From Bacteroides nordii WAL 11050 = JCM 12987 (GTDB lineage: Bacteria; Bacteroidota; Bacteroidia; Bacteroidales; Bacteroidaceae), in the NCBI GenBank assembly GCA_000613465.1, contig BAJA01000004.1:163208-227207 (forward strand): a DNA stretch of 64,000 nucleotides, written 5' to 3'. A model generated the notes under the pieces. It was not told where the DNA came from. It saw only the letters and a program-made list of their open reading frames with translations, and searched no databases. Every line of letters starts with the position of its first letter. The stretch's first letter is position 1. This document shows positions 39,330 through 48,239 of this stretch, in pieces. A program made the translations under genes and the position numbers.

Positions 39330-40232
39330 TTAGAAGAATTTTATATCTTCACCTTTGATATCAGAAAGTAATAAATTTGCTAATCGGCTGGTACCCAGTC
39401 TGAAAAGCTTATTGTTAAGCCATTCTTCTCCCAGGATTTCTTTTACTATTGTGTAGTAAATCAATGCATCATTTACCGTATTAATGCCTCCGGCAGGTTT
39501 AAATCCAATTTTGTTTCCGGTCTTTTCGTAATACTCTTTAATGGCTTCGCACATCACATAAGCTGCTTCCGGAGTGGCTGCAGGTTGCTGTTTTCCTGTG
39601 GACGTTTTGATAAAATCTGCTCCGGAGTACATTGATAGGATGGAGGCTTTTTTAATGTTCGAAGCCGTTTTCAGCGCTCCGGTTTCAAGAATTACTTTCA
39701 GGTGGCGTTCTTTACAAGTGTCTTTTAACTCTTGTATTTCTTCACACATTGTTTCATAATCTCCACTCAGGAATTTACCGATAGAAATAACAATGTCTAT
39801 TTCGTCTGCACCTTCCATCAGTGCCATGGCTGTCTCTGCTATTTTTACTTCAATAAACGTTTGTGACGACGGGAATCCTGCTGATACACAAGCAATATTG
39901 ATACCGTCAACATCCAATGTGTTTTTTACTACTTCTGCAAAGTTGGGGTATACACAGATTGCTGCTACGTTCTTTAAATCGGGAAATTCATCGTCAAACT
40001 TGTTTACCTTTTCAGTAAATTTCATAACGCTTTCGTCACTATCCGTACTGTTGAGGGTAGTGAGATCAATACAGTTGAAAAGGAGTTTTTTTACCTCTTC
40101 TGTATTGTTTTCCGCTACTTTGTTTTCGATAATTGAAGCTACCCGGGCTTGTACATCAGCGTCGCTCAGGTTGGTATTGTACTTTGCCAATGCGGCTTCA
40201 TACTTAGTCAGATGGCTGTCATTCTGTTCCAT
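39330..40232 (-). CDS. deoC: Deoxyribose-phosphate aldolase
   Basis: Cleaves 2-deoxyribose 5-phosphate to glyceraldehyde 3-phosphate and acetaldehyde. The ~300-residue form, longer than the ~220-260 of many bacteria, has ICVYPNFAEVVK, GADEIDIVISIGKFLSG, the Schiff-base lysine in GADFIKTSTGKQ and the phosphate site GFKPAGGINT. The ATG at 40232 (MEQNDSHLTKY) is preferred; a GTG at 40238 is possible. Its start overlaps the 3' end of the MazG-like gene. Confidence 0.95.
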   Translation of the reverse strand: MEQNDSHLTKYEAALAKYNTNLSDADVQARVASIIENKVAENNTEEVKKLLFNCIDLTTLNSTDSDESVMKFTEKVNKFDDEFPDLKNVAAICVYPNFAEVVKNTLDVDGINIACVSAGFPSSQTFIEVKIAETAMALMEGADEIDIVISIGKFLSGDYETMCEEIQELKDTCKERHLKVILETGALKTASNIKKASILSMYSGADFIKTSTGKQQPAATPEAAYVMCEAIKEYYEKTGNKIGFKPAGGINTVNDALIYYTIVKEILGEEWLNNKLFRLGTSRLANLLLSDIKGEDIKFF

Positions 40233-40557
40233 GGTCACTCAGTTTGGGGTTGTTTATATGTCTTTTGTTATCTCTTTTGGTTTTCTTTTCCAGGTTACGT
40301 GTAAAGGCCTCAGTGAGGTTTACGCCTGTCTGGTTAGCCAGGCAGAGGAGTACCCAAAGTACATCTGCCATTTCGTCTTCCAGATTGTCTTTTTCTCCTT
40401 CTTTGAAGGATTGATCACCGTATTTACGGGCCATTACGCGTGCCAGTTCGCCTACTTCTTCAGTGAGTACGGCCATATTTGTGAGCTCGCTAAAGTAACG
40501 TACTCCATACTTCTTGATCCACAGGTCGACCTGTTTCTGTGCTTCTTCCAGTGTCAT
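40219..40557 (-). CDS. MazG-like nucleotide pyrophosphohydrolase
   Basis: About 112 residues from ATG 40557 (MTLEEAQKQVDLWIKKYG). The all-alpha NTP pyrophosphatase metal motif is visible as EEVGELARVMARKYG and EDEMADVLWVLLCLANQ. Probably removes non-canonical NTPs. The start is fixed by its overlap with the stop of the restored dtd frame (TAATG) and gives close coupling; the 3' end overlaps deoC. Confidence 0.88.
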   Translation of the reverse strand: MTLEEAQKQVDLWIKKYGVRYFSELTNMAVLTEEVGELARVMARKYGDQSFKEGEKDNLEDEMADVLWVLLCLANQTGVNLTEAFTRNLEKKTKRDNKRHINNPKLSDHGTE

Positions 40558-41008
40558 TATTCTTTGTTTTTTGTATCTATACAAATGGTTACCGGGCCAT
40601 CATTTAATAATTCTACTTTCATATCTGCTCCGAATTCACCTGTGCCTATTTCCTTTCCAAGTAAAGAACTAAGTTCTGTGCAGAATTGTTCATACAGTGG
40701 GATTGAAATATCCGGTTTGGCTGCTTTTATATACGACGGACGGTTACCTTTCTTTGTAGATGCATGTAGGGTAAACTGCTTATTACCAGTATTTCGCCGT
40801 TTGTATCTATGACAGATTTATTCATGACTCCATTTTCATCATCAAAGATGCGGAGATTTATTATTTTCTTGCACAACCAGTCGATGTCTTCTGTTCCGTC
40901 GGCTCCTTCGATGCCTACCAGGATAAGCATTCCTCTGTTGATAGCCGATTTACAGTTTCCGTTGATGGTAACTGAGGCATGACTGACGCGCTGTATAACT
41001 ACTCTCAT
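40557..41008 (-). CDS. dtd: D-aminoacyl-tRNA deacylase, frameshifted as read
   Basis: Hydrolyses D-aminoacyl-tRNAs to recycle tRNA. The start MRVVIQRVSHASVTINGN and LLILVG-type core are present, but the frame breaks at 40778 inside the catalytic motif: restoring one C gives ILVISQFTLHASTKKGNRPS and, at the end, the second hallmark LLNDGPVTICI, for 150 residues. The stop TAA then shares an A with the ATG of the MazG-like gene. A minus-strand -7-like box lies at 41036-41043. Confidence 0.92.
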
Positions 41009-41155
41009 TTCTCTTTTTTTGTTTTATTGGAAAGGCAAATTTACAAAAATCGCTATAGAAAAATCATGTTTCACAGAGTTTTTTCGTAAAATCACATGTG
41101 CTTTGTATTTATTTATAATGAGACGTATAGCCTGTGAATGCATTTAATGTCTCTG

Positions 41156-42975
41156 TTATTGCAGGTTTTCTTTAACAACTTTTGCTTTGGTTTCGCCTAT
41201 AATAGCGCTGATATCCTCTAAAGAGGCTTCTTTGATGCGTTTTACACTCTTAAATTCTTTTAGTAATGCGGTTTTTGTTTTGTCTCCGATGCCTTTGATT
41301 GTGTCGAGGGCAGAAGCTACCTGGCGTTTACTGCGTTTATTACGATGAAAAGTAATGGCAAAACGGTGTACTTCATCTTGTATCTGCTCCAGTAATTTGA
41401 AAAGGGGAGAATGTTGTTTTAATCCGATTGTTTGAGGTGGAAAACCAAATAAAAGCTCTGATGTGCGGTGTTTTCGATCTTTGGCAAGGCCTGCAATAGG
41501 AATATTTAAATGTAATTCCTCCATAACTTGTCTTACGGCCTCCATTTGCCTTTTCCTCCGTCTGTGATGATGAGGTCGGGTAGGGTGCTTTCCTCCTCTA
41601 TGGCGCGCTGATAACGCCGTTTTACGACTTCTCTCATAGATGCATAGTCATCGGAACCTTCTACGGTTTTAATGATATACTTTCGGTAGTCTTGTTTCGA
41701 TGGTTTTGCTTTCTTGAATACGACACAGGCAGCTACTGCATCCGAACCCTGGATGTTGGAGTTGTCAAAGCACTCTATTTGCATAGGTGGTTTTTCCAGA
41801 TGTAACTCTTGTTGGATCTCCTTCATCAGTCGCATGCTTCTTTGTTCCGGATTTAACTTTTCTGATTGCTTCATCCGGTCTGCCTTGTATTGTTTTACGT
41901 TGAGTAAAGAGAGGTCTAATAATTTCTTTTTGTCTCCTCGCTGTGGCACGGTGAAAACGACGTTATTCAGTTCCATATCTACTTCAAATGGGACAATGAT
42001 TTCACGTGAAAGGCTCTTATAGCGTTCCCGCATTTCGATGATTCCTAATGTAAGAAGCTCCTCTTTGCTTTCGTTTAGCTTTTTCTTATACTCAAAGGTG
42101 AAAGCCTGATTGATGGCTCCGTTCGTGATGTGCAGGTAGTTGATAAATGCTGAATTGTGCTCGTCTTCTTCAATAGAGAATACGTCGATATTGTGTAATA
42201 TCGAGCTTACTACTTCTGATTTTGAGCGATAATTTTCTATAAGTGTATATTTCTCTTTTATTTTTTGTGCTTCTTCAAACTTCATTTCAGCGGCCAATCC
42301 CTGCATTTGCTGGAATAGCATACGGCTTATTTCCTGGGTGTTTCCTTTTAATATTTCCTTGATTTCATCGATATTTTTTAGGTATTCCTCTTGTGATTGG
42401 AGCCCTATGCAAGGTCCGGCGCAGTTCTTTATATGGTATTCAAGGCAAACGTTGAATTTACCTGTGCGTATGTTTTCCGGTGACAGATTCAAGCTACATG
42501 TCCGTAGTGGGTATAGGTGTTTTATCAGGTCTAACACTGCATTCATAGATGGCACATGACTGTATGGGCCATAGTAAGAGGAGCCGTTCCGAATGATTTT
42601 GCGCGTTTTGAATATTCGTGGAAAATATTCATTTTGTACGCAAATAGACGGATATGTTTTATCGTCTTTAAGCAGAACATTATACCGCGGCTTATATTTT
42701 TTTATAAGATTATTCTCTAATAAGAGAGCGTCTTCTTCAGAATTGACGACAATATAACGTATATCTGCAATTTTGCTGACGAGTACTCTGGTCTTTCCCG
42801 GTTCATGATCTTTGCTAAAGTAGGAATATACCCTTCTTTTTAAGTTTTTGGCTTTTCCTACGTATATAATAGTACCTTCGGCATTCAGATATTGATAAAT
42901 GCCGGGCCTTTCGGGGAGGTTAGATACAATCCCTTTCAGATATTCGCTGGTTTTCAGTTCTTGGTTTGTTTCCAT
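41156..42975 (-). CDS. uvrC: Excinuclease ABC subunit C, frameshifted as read
   Basis: Nucleotide-excision repair nuclease making both incisions. ~606 residues when joined: GIY-YIG domain (PGIYQYLNAEGTIIYVGKAK, about 20-39), Cys-rich segment, UVR region (MKFEEAQKIKEKYTLIENYR), RNase H-like C-terminal nuclease (IECFDNSNIQGSDAVAACVV, DLIITDGGKG) and tandem HhH (IKGIGDKTKTALLKEF). The break at 41549 loses one G of GGG in DGGKG-QMEAVRQ. Translation begins only 2 nt after the U-run of the apt terminator. Confidence 0.95.
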
Positions 42976-42977
42976 AT

Positions 42978-43006
42978 AAAAAAAGGCGTAGTAACATAAC
43001 TACGCC
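42978..43006 (-). terminator. Terminator of apt abutting the uvrC start
   Basis: On the minus strand GGCGTAGT / ACTACGCC with a 6-nt loop runs into seven T residues that end just before the uvrC ATG. A -7 box for uvrC (TATATTTG, complement of 43010-43017) precedes the hairpin, so uvrC transcripts should start inside its first arm. Confidence 0.75.
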
Positions 43007-43028
43007 CTGCAAATATAACAATTTATAT

Positions 43029-43559
43029 CTATAAAGACAATACGGATTCTACTTCTACATCATCTCCGAACATTGCTTTGCCGTTCAGCTCTTTTAGTTC
43101 AATGATAAAGTTTATATATACTTTCTTTGGCTTTAGTTTCTTTACTAAATCACAAGCTGCTTTCATTGTCCCACCTGTTGCCAATAAGTCGTCGTGCAGT
43201 AATACTACATCGTTTTCATCGAGAGCATCTTTGTGTATCTGTACAGTATCCTTTCCGTACTCTTTATCGTAACTCTCTTCGATGGTTTCCGCAGGAAGTT
43301 TGCCGGGCTTGCGTATTGGGATGAATCCTGCGTTTAAACGGGTCGCAAGAATCGGACCCATAATGAATCCTCTTGATTCGATGCCTACTACTTTTGTGAT
43401 ACCTTTGTCTTTGTACATCTCATACATTACGTCCGAGAGTTCCTGCAGGCATGCAGCATCTTTAAATAGAGTGGTTACGTCATAAAAAAGAATTCCCGGT
43501 ATGGGGAAATCGGGTATTTCCCGGATACTTTTAATAAGCCTTTCTTTGCTCATAATCAT
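43029..43559 (-). CDS. apt: Adenine phosphoribosyltransferase
   Basis: Purine salvage: adenine + PRPP to AMP. 174-176 residues with DFPIPGILFYDVTTLF, the conserved GIESRGFIMGPILA and the PRPP motif VVLLHDDLLATGGTM. ATG at 43553 (MSKERLIKSIREIPDFP) is the more usual start than 43559. Frame intact. Confidence 0.96.
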   Translation of the reverse strand: MIMSKERLIKSIREIPDFPIPGILFYDVTTLFKDAACLQELSDVMYEMYKDKGITKVVGIESRGFIMGPILATRLNAGFIPIRKPGKLPAETIEESYDKEYGKDTVQIHKDALDENDVVLLHDDLLATGGTMKAACDLVKKLKPKKVYINFIIELKELNGKAMFGDDVEVESVLSL

Positions 43560-43586
43560 GGATTTATTTCGTTTTCTTAAATGTTT

Positions 43587-43602
43587 TGTTTCACGTGAAA
43601 CG
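43587..43602. other. parS-like site
   Basis: TGTTTCACGTGAAACG matches the widely conserved parS palindrome TGTTTCACGTGAAACA at 15 of 16 positions. It lies in the 50-bp gap between mnmG and apt, 10 kb from a similar site. Confidence 0.6.
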
Positions 43603-43609
43603 CATGTTC

Positions 43610-45483
43610 TTATCTTCCCGAAAGCACCAGCAATACGTTGATGTCGCTTGGTGATACTCCAGGAATTCTACTTGCCTGAGCAATTGTTTCCGGATCTATT
43701 CTAACCAGCTTTTGGCGTGCTTCCGTTGAAAGCGATTGAATCGAGCTATAATCAAATTTGCCTTTGATCTTGATGCTTTCCAATCGGGCCAGTTTATCTG
43801 CAATGATACGCTCTCGCCCGATATAGCCTTCGTATTTAATAAGAATTTCCGCAGCTTCTATAATTTCTTCTTTTCTCTCCGTGATCTCGTCAAGTATACG
43901 CTTGAATGCCGGTACATGTTCTGCGATATTTTCTATTGTTATCTGCGGACGATTAATCAGGTCGATTAATTTACATCCATGACGCAGCGGGGTAGTACCT
44001 AATTTCTCGAGAGAATCATTAATAAGAGCTGCTTTTATCGAATAGTTTCGTGCAAAAGATATAATACGTTCCACTGCTTCGCGTTTCTTTTTCAGCAGAG
44101 TATATCTATCTTCTTTGACGAGTCCTAATTTCCAGGCTTTTTCTGTAAGACGCATATCAGCATCGTCCATGCGAAGAAGAATACGGTATTCTGCACGGGA
44201 AGTGAACATACGATAGGCTCATCTACTCCTTTGGTAACGAGATCATCGATTAATACGCCAATATATGCTTCATCGCGTGCCAGTGTAAATGGTTCTCCAC
44301 CTTGGCAGTTAATGTGCGCATTGATACCGGCAATGATACCTTGGCCGCCTGCTTCTTCGTATCCGGTAGTTCCGTTTACTTGTCCGGCAAAGAATAAATT
44401 CTTAATTATCTTCGATTCCAACGTATGTTTTAATTGGGTTGGGTCAAAGAAATCGTATTCAATCGCATACCCGGGACGGTATATAACCAGATCTTTAAAT
44501 GCCGGAACTTTTTTTCAGAGCTTCGATCTGTATGTTCATAGGCAATGAAGATGAAAAACCATTCAGGTATAATTCTTGTGTGGTTTCTCCTTCTGGTTCC
44601 AGAAATAACTGGTGTTGTTCTTTATCCGGGAAGGTAACAATCTTAGTTTCTATGCTGGGGCAATAACGCGGTCCTATACTTTGAATTTGTCCGTTGAAAA
44701 GAGGAGATTCTGATAATCCTTCACGAAGAATGCTGTGTACTTCCGGATTGGTAAAGCAGGTCCAGCATTGCAGTTGTTTGAGATGGCGTACATTCGTATC
44801 CATAAATGAGAATTTATGAAAGTCAGCTTCTCCATCCTGTGTGTCCATTAATTCATAGTGTACACTTCGTCCGTCTATTCGTACAGGAGTACCTGTTTTC
44901 ATCCGTCCGTAACTGATCCCATGGCGTGCGATGGATTCGGTTAATTCGTAAGATGCAGGCTCTGCCATACGACCTCCGGGGAGCATGTTTTTACCTACAT
45001 GCATCAATCCATTGAGGAAAGTTCCGGCTGTGAGTACGATACACTTCGCATGAAAAGTGACTCCCCACATGGTTATTAACCCTGTTACTTCGCCGTTTTC
45101 AACGAGTAATTCTTTCACTGTATCTTGCCAGATATGCAGGTTGGGAGTATTTTCCAATACTTCTCTCCATGCTCCTATAAACTTATTGCGGTCACATTGT
45201 GCACGTGGACTCCACATTGCCGGCCCTTTCGAACGGTTTAGTATGCGAAACTGGATAGCTGTTTTATCTGTTATCAGCCCATTTGTCCACCAAGTGCATC
45301 TATTTCGCGTACAATTTGTCCTTTGGCAATACCACCTATCGCCGGATTACAACTCATCTGCCCGATTTTATTCATATCCATCGTGATCAGACAAGTCTTT
45401 GAGCCCAGATTGGCCGAAGCGGCAGCCGCTTCACAGCCTGCATGTCCGGCACCAATTACAATAACATCATACCTAAAATCCAT
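43610..45483 (-). CDS. mnmG: tRNA uridine-5-carboxymethylaminomethyl modification enzyme MnmG, frameshifted three times as read
   Basis: FAD enzyme that with MnmE modifies U34 of several tRNAs. Restored length ~624 residues, as expected. N-terminus [20 protein letters not shown] (FAD GxGxxG) and [12 protein letters not shown]; middle [14 protein letters not shown] and [10 protein letters not shown]-terminal half [17 protein letters not shown] and [18 protein letters not shown]. Breaks: 45277 (lost C), the T-run 44509-44515 on the plus strand (gained A on the coding strand) and 44215 (lost T). Start at ATG 45483, not the upstream in-frame codon. All fragments are otherwise clean, so error in the sequence is more likely than decay. 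Confidence 0.93.
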
Positions 45484-45582
45484 TTGTTTAATCCTTATTT
45501 GCAAACGGTGCAAAGTTACGAAAAAGTTCTGAGAGTGTTATACGTTTCTAAAATTCGCAATAAAGCAGTTATTTATATTCAT

Positions 45583-45616
45583 TTTGCCTGTTTGTAATAA
45601 TATTTAGTTACTTTTG
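45583..45616 (+). promoter_or_regulatory. Promoter of the TPR regulator
   Basis: TTTG (45583-45586) and TACTTTTG (45609-45616) are 22 bp apart, ending 19 bp before ATG 45636. Confidence 0.55.
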
Positions 45617-45635
45617 TATTTTGGAGTGTAGGGTA

Positions 45636-47280
45636 ATGAATAAAATACTTGTTTTTTTTATTGTTTTGGTATTATTGAGTGGCTTTATGGTTTCATGTTG
45701 TCGTTTTGAAACCTCTAATTGTATCCTGTTACGAGCCGATTCGTTAATGCAATCCTCTCCAGATAGTGCATTAAAACTGCTTTATTCTCTGCCTTATAAC
45801 TCTTTGTCGAACTCCGAACAGATATATCACGGGCTTCTAGTGGCGCAAGGTACTAATAAATGTAATTTGTCTTTACTCTCTTGTGATTCGTTGGTTGACG
45901 TGGCATTGGACTATTATGGTCGTGGTGAAAAGAAAATAAGAGCTCTACTGTATAAAGAACGGATACAAAGAGAAATGGGGATGAATAAAGAAGCGATGGA
46001 TAATTGTTTCATAGCATTGAAGGAGATTAATTTGGGTGATAGTAAGCAAATACATTTAAAAGCAATGCTTCATGCCGATTTAGGACTGTTGTATAAAGGG
46101 AAGCACTTATATGAAAGGGCAACGGAGCAATTTTGTTTGGCCTACCACTGTGATTCATTGGTGGCGAATGTAAAAGGGATGATGGTATCCTTGATGAATA
46201 TGGGCGATGTGTATACTTTACTTGATAATAAAGAAACTGCACTCGAATGTTATGAGTCTGCATTTGTTCATGCTTTGCATCAAAAAGACTCTCTTTTTAT
46301 GGGTATGCTTTGTCATAATCAGAGCCTTGCTTATGATGCGTTTGGTGAATTTGACATGGCATTGAAGTATGCTCAGAGGTCTTTGAGTTTTTATTCGGAT
46401 ACAGATGACTCTTTTAATTCATATATCAATATTGGGTGGTTATATTATCAAAAAAATCAATTAGACTCTGCTAAATATTATTTGGAAGAAGGTTTGAATA
46501 CTACAAATGTTGGTCCTCGGGCAATAGCATGCGCCTATTTGGCTGAATTGGAGAAAGCAGAAGAAAACTATCAATTAGCACTTAGTTATAATGAACAATA
46601 TGCCGGTCTGCTTGATTCTTTGAATCAGCAAAATGAGGTTTCTGATATTGAACGATTAGCTTATAAATATGAGGCTGAAATACGTGTAAATGAAGAAAAA
46701 AAACAGATGCTTCTGCTAATTCGTTCTGTTATTTCTGTTTCTATTATTTTTATTTTGATACTTATTATCTTCTATCACCAGATTTTAAAACGCCGTAAAA
46801 TAGCTCAACTTATGTACGAAGAGGAGTCGGGACGTTTAAAAAGGGATATTAATCAATGTCAGCTTGAGATAGTGAAAAGAGAAAAATTACTTAAATATAA
46901 AGATCTGGAAATTAAAAAAGTCTTTGATGAAAAAGAAAAACTCTGTAATCTGAAATTTAGAGAAACGGCTATTTTTCAAACTGTAGTTGGATTGAGCGAA
47001 CAAAAAGTTTTTAATAAAAAGGAATTGATGGTTTTGCGTACCGAGGAACAAAAAAGTTCTGCGTTCGACTGTATTTGAAATTTATAGTAGCTATATAACT
47101 TATTTACATAATAATTATCATGGAGTAAGCGAAGATGACTGCCTTTATTGTTGTTTACGTTTATGTGATTTTGATGATCAAACAATAGCGCTTTGTTTAG
47201 GAAATATCAATAAACAGATCGTGATTCAGAGGCGTAGCCGGTTAAAGGCAAAAATGAAAAAAGCTATATTCAATGATTAA
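45636..47280 (+). CDS. TPR-repeat membrane regulator with C-terminal HTH-like region, frameshifted as read
   Basis: ~547 residues when joined. Lipoprotein-like signal (LVLLSGFMVSCC), periplasmic TPR helices (about 30-350), one transmembrane helix (IRSVISVSIIFILILIIFYH), a coiled-coil segment rich in Lys/Glu, and a cytoplasmic tail. The frame breaks in the A-run 47050-47055 (one A too many); after it the tail reads EDDCLYCCLRLCDFDDQ then IVIQRRSRLKAKMKKA, resembling the helix-turn-helix ends of Bacteroidetes TPR regulators. The second regulator at 61384-62865 has the same EDDCL(F/Y)CCL tail. It precedes a DUF3244 gene and the RHS toxin locus and may control them. Confidence 0.8.
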
Positions 47281-47438
47281 AAATAGACACAGAAACGGGT
47301 AAAAAATGAATTTGTTATTGCTTGATGTGATAACTGTTTTATTATTAGGTGTTTGGTCGGATTGTAATGTTATCGGTTTTTCTCAATAAGTAACTTCGTT
47401 AGTCGTAGTTTTGCATGAAATTTTATATTAAATATTTT

Positions 47439-47780
47439 ATGAAAAAAAGACTACTATCATGTTTGTTTCTGGTTCAACTTATTTTAATGCCAGTTAGTTT
47501 ATTTGGAAAAGGCCAAGATACTCCTAAACGAAAACCTGCACACCTTGAACTTTTGCAGCACACTGTTCAGACTAAAGGATGCTCTCCTTTAATTACAGGC
47601 TATGTTGAAGATTGCCGGCTTATTCTATTCTTTCATTCATCGTTACAAGGTGTATACTTACAAGTTACTGATCAAGTGACTGGGAGGATTGTTTTTGAAG
47701 GCTGTGCCACAGCCTCTTCACTTGATATTCCTTTAGAATACGTAACTACTGAGTTTGAAATCGTAATGTCCATTCTGTAA
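47439..47780 (+). CDS. DUF3244-like small secreted protein
   Basis: 113 residues with a signal peptide (MKKRLLSCLFLVQLILMPVS) and an Ig-like/beta-sandwich pattern (VYLQVTDQVTGRIVFEGCAT). The ATG at 47439 is chosen because a -7 box TAGTTTTG occupies 47406-47413, directly before the alternative ATG 47415. Small DUF3244-type proteins commonly accompany TPR regulators in Bacteroides; the same pairing occurs at 60900-62865. The function is unknown. Confidence 0.65.
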   Translation: MKKRLLSCLFLVQLILMPVSLFGKGQDTPKRKPAHLELLQHTVQTKGCSPLITGYVEDCRLILFFHSSLQGVYLQVTDQVTGRIVFEGCATASSLDIPLEYVTTEFEIVMSIL

Positions 47781-47796
47781 CTAATCCCGTGTACAA

Positions 47797-48237
47797 ATGA
47801 AAAATAAATTAGTGAAAAGGTTGCTTTTACTCTTTTTATTCACTTCTGTGTTTATTGGTGTCTCTGCACAAAATCATATAAAATATACTTATGATAAAGC
47901 AGGTAATCGCATAAAAAAAGAAATCGTGTTGACTCGTAGTGCTTTTTCTAATGACTCAGACAATATAAAGCCGTTTACAGATAGGATGAATGAACGTATC
48001 ATTCAGATTTTCCCGAATCCAACGAAAGGTAACTTACTCATTACGGTCTCGGGTGATAGTGAGAACTTGACTACTGGTCATTTGACTTTGTTTAATTTTG
48101 CAGGAAAGATGGTAGTAAAAACAGAAATAACTTCTACTACAACCAGTTTGGATATTAGTTCAGAGCCAAATGGTATTTATATAATGCAGATTGAACTTGG
48201 TGATGAGAAAACTTCCTGGAAAATTATAAAAGAATAA
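47797..48237 (+). CDS. Small secreted protein with one YD repeat and a T9SS-type C-terminal domain
   Basis: 146 residues: signal peptide (LLLLFLFTSVFIGVSA), a single RHS/YD-like motif IKYTYDKAGNRIKKEIV, a linker, and a type A sorting-domain fold (IIQIFPNPTKGNLLITVSGD, HLTLFNFAGKMVVK, LDISSEPNGIYIMQIELGD). It lies 2 bp before the RHS toxin gene and 16 bp after the DUF3244 gene, so all are cotranscribed. A helper in export or display of the RHS protein is inferred only from position and domain. Confidence 0.8.
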   Translation: MKNKLVKRLLLLFLFTSVFIGVSAQNHIKYTYDKAGNRIKKEIVLTRSAFSNDSDNIKPFTDRMNERIIQIFPNPTKGNLLITVSGDSENLTTGHLTLFNFAGKMVVKTEITSTTTSLDISSEPNGIYIMQIELGDEKTSWKIIKE

Positions 48238-48239
48238 CG

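Noticed and set aside
39793..40812. Long plus-strand reading frame opposite deoC, mazG-like and dtd
   Set aside because: The minus strand has clear enzyme motifs over the same bases; the plus-strand product has no recognisable features.
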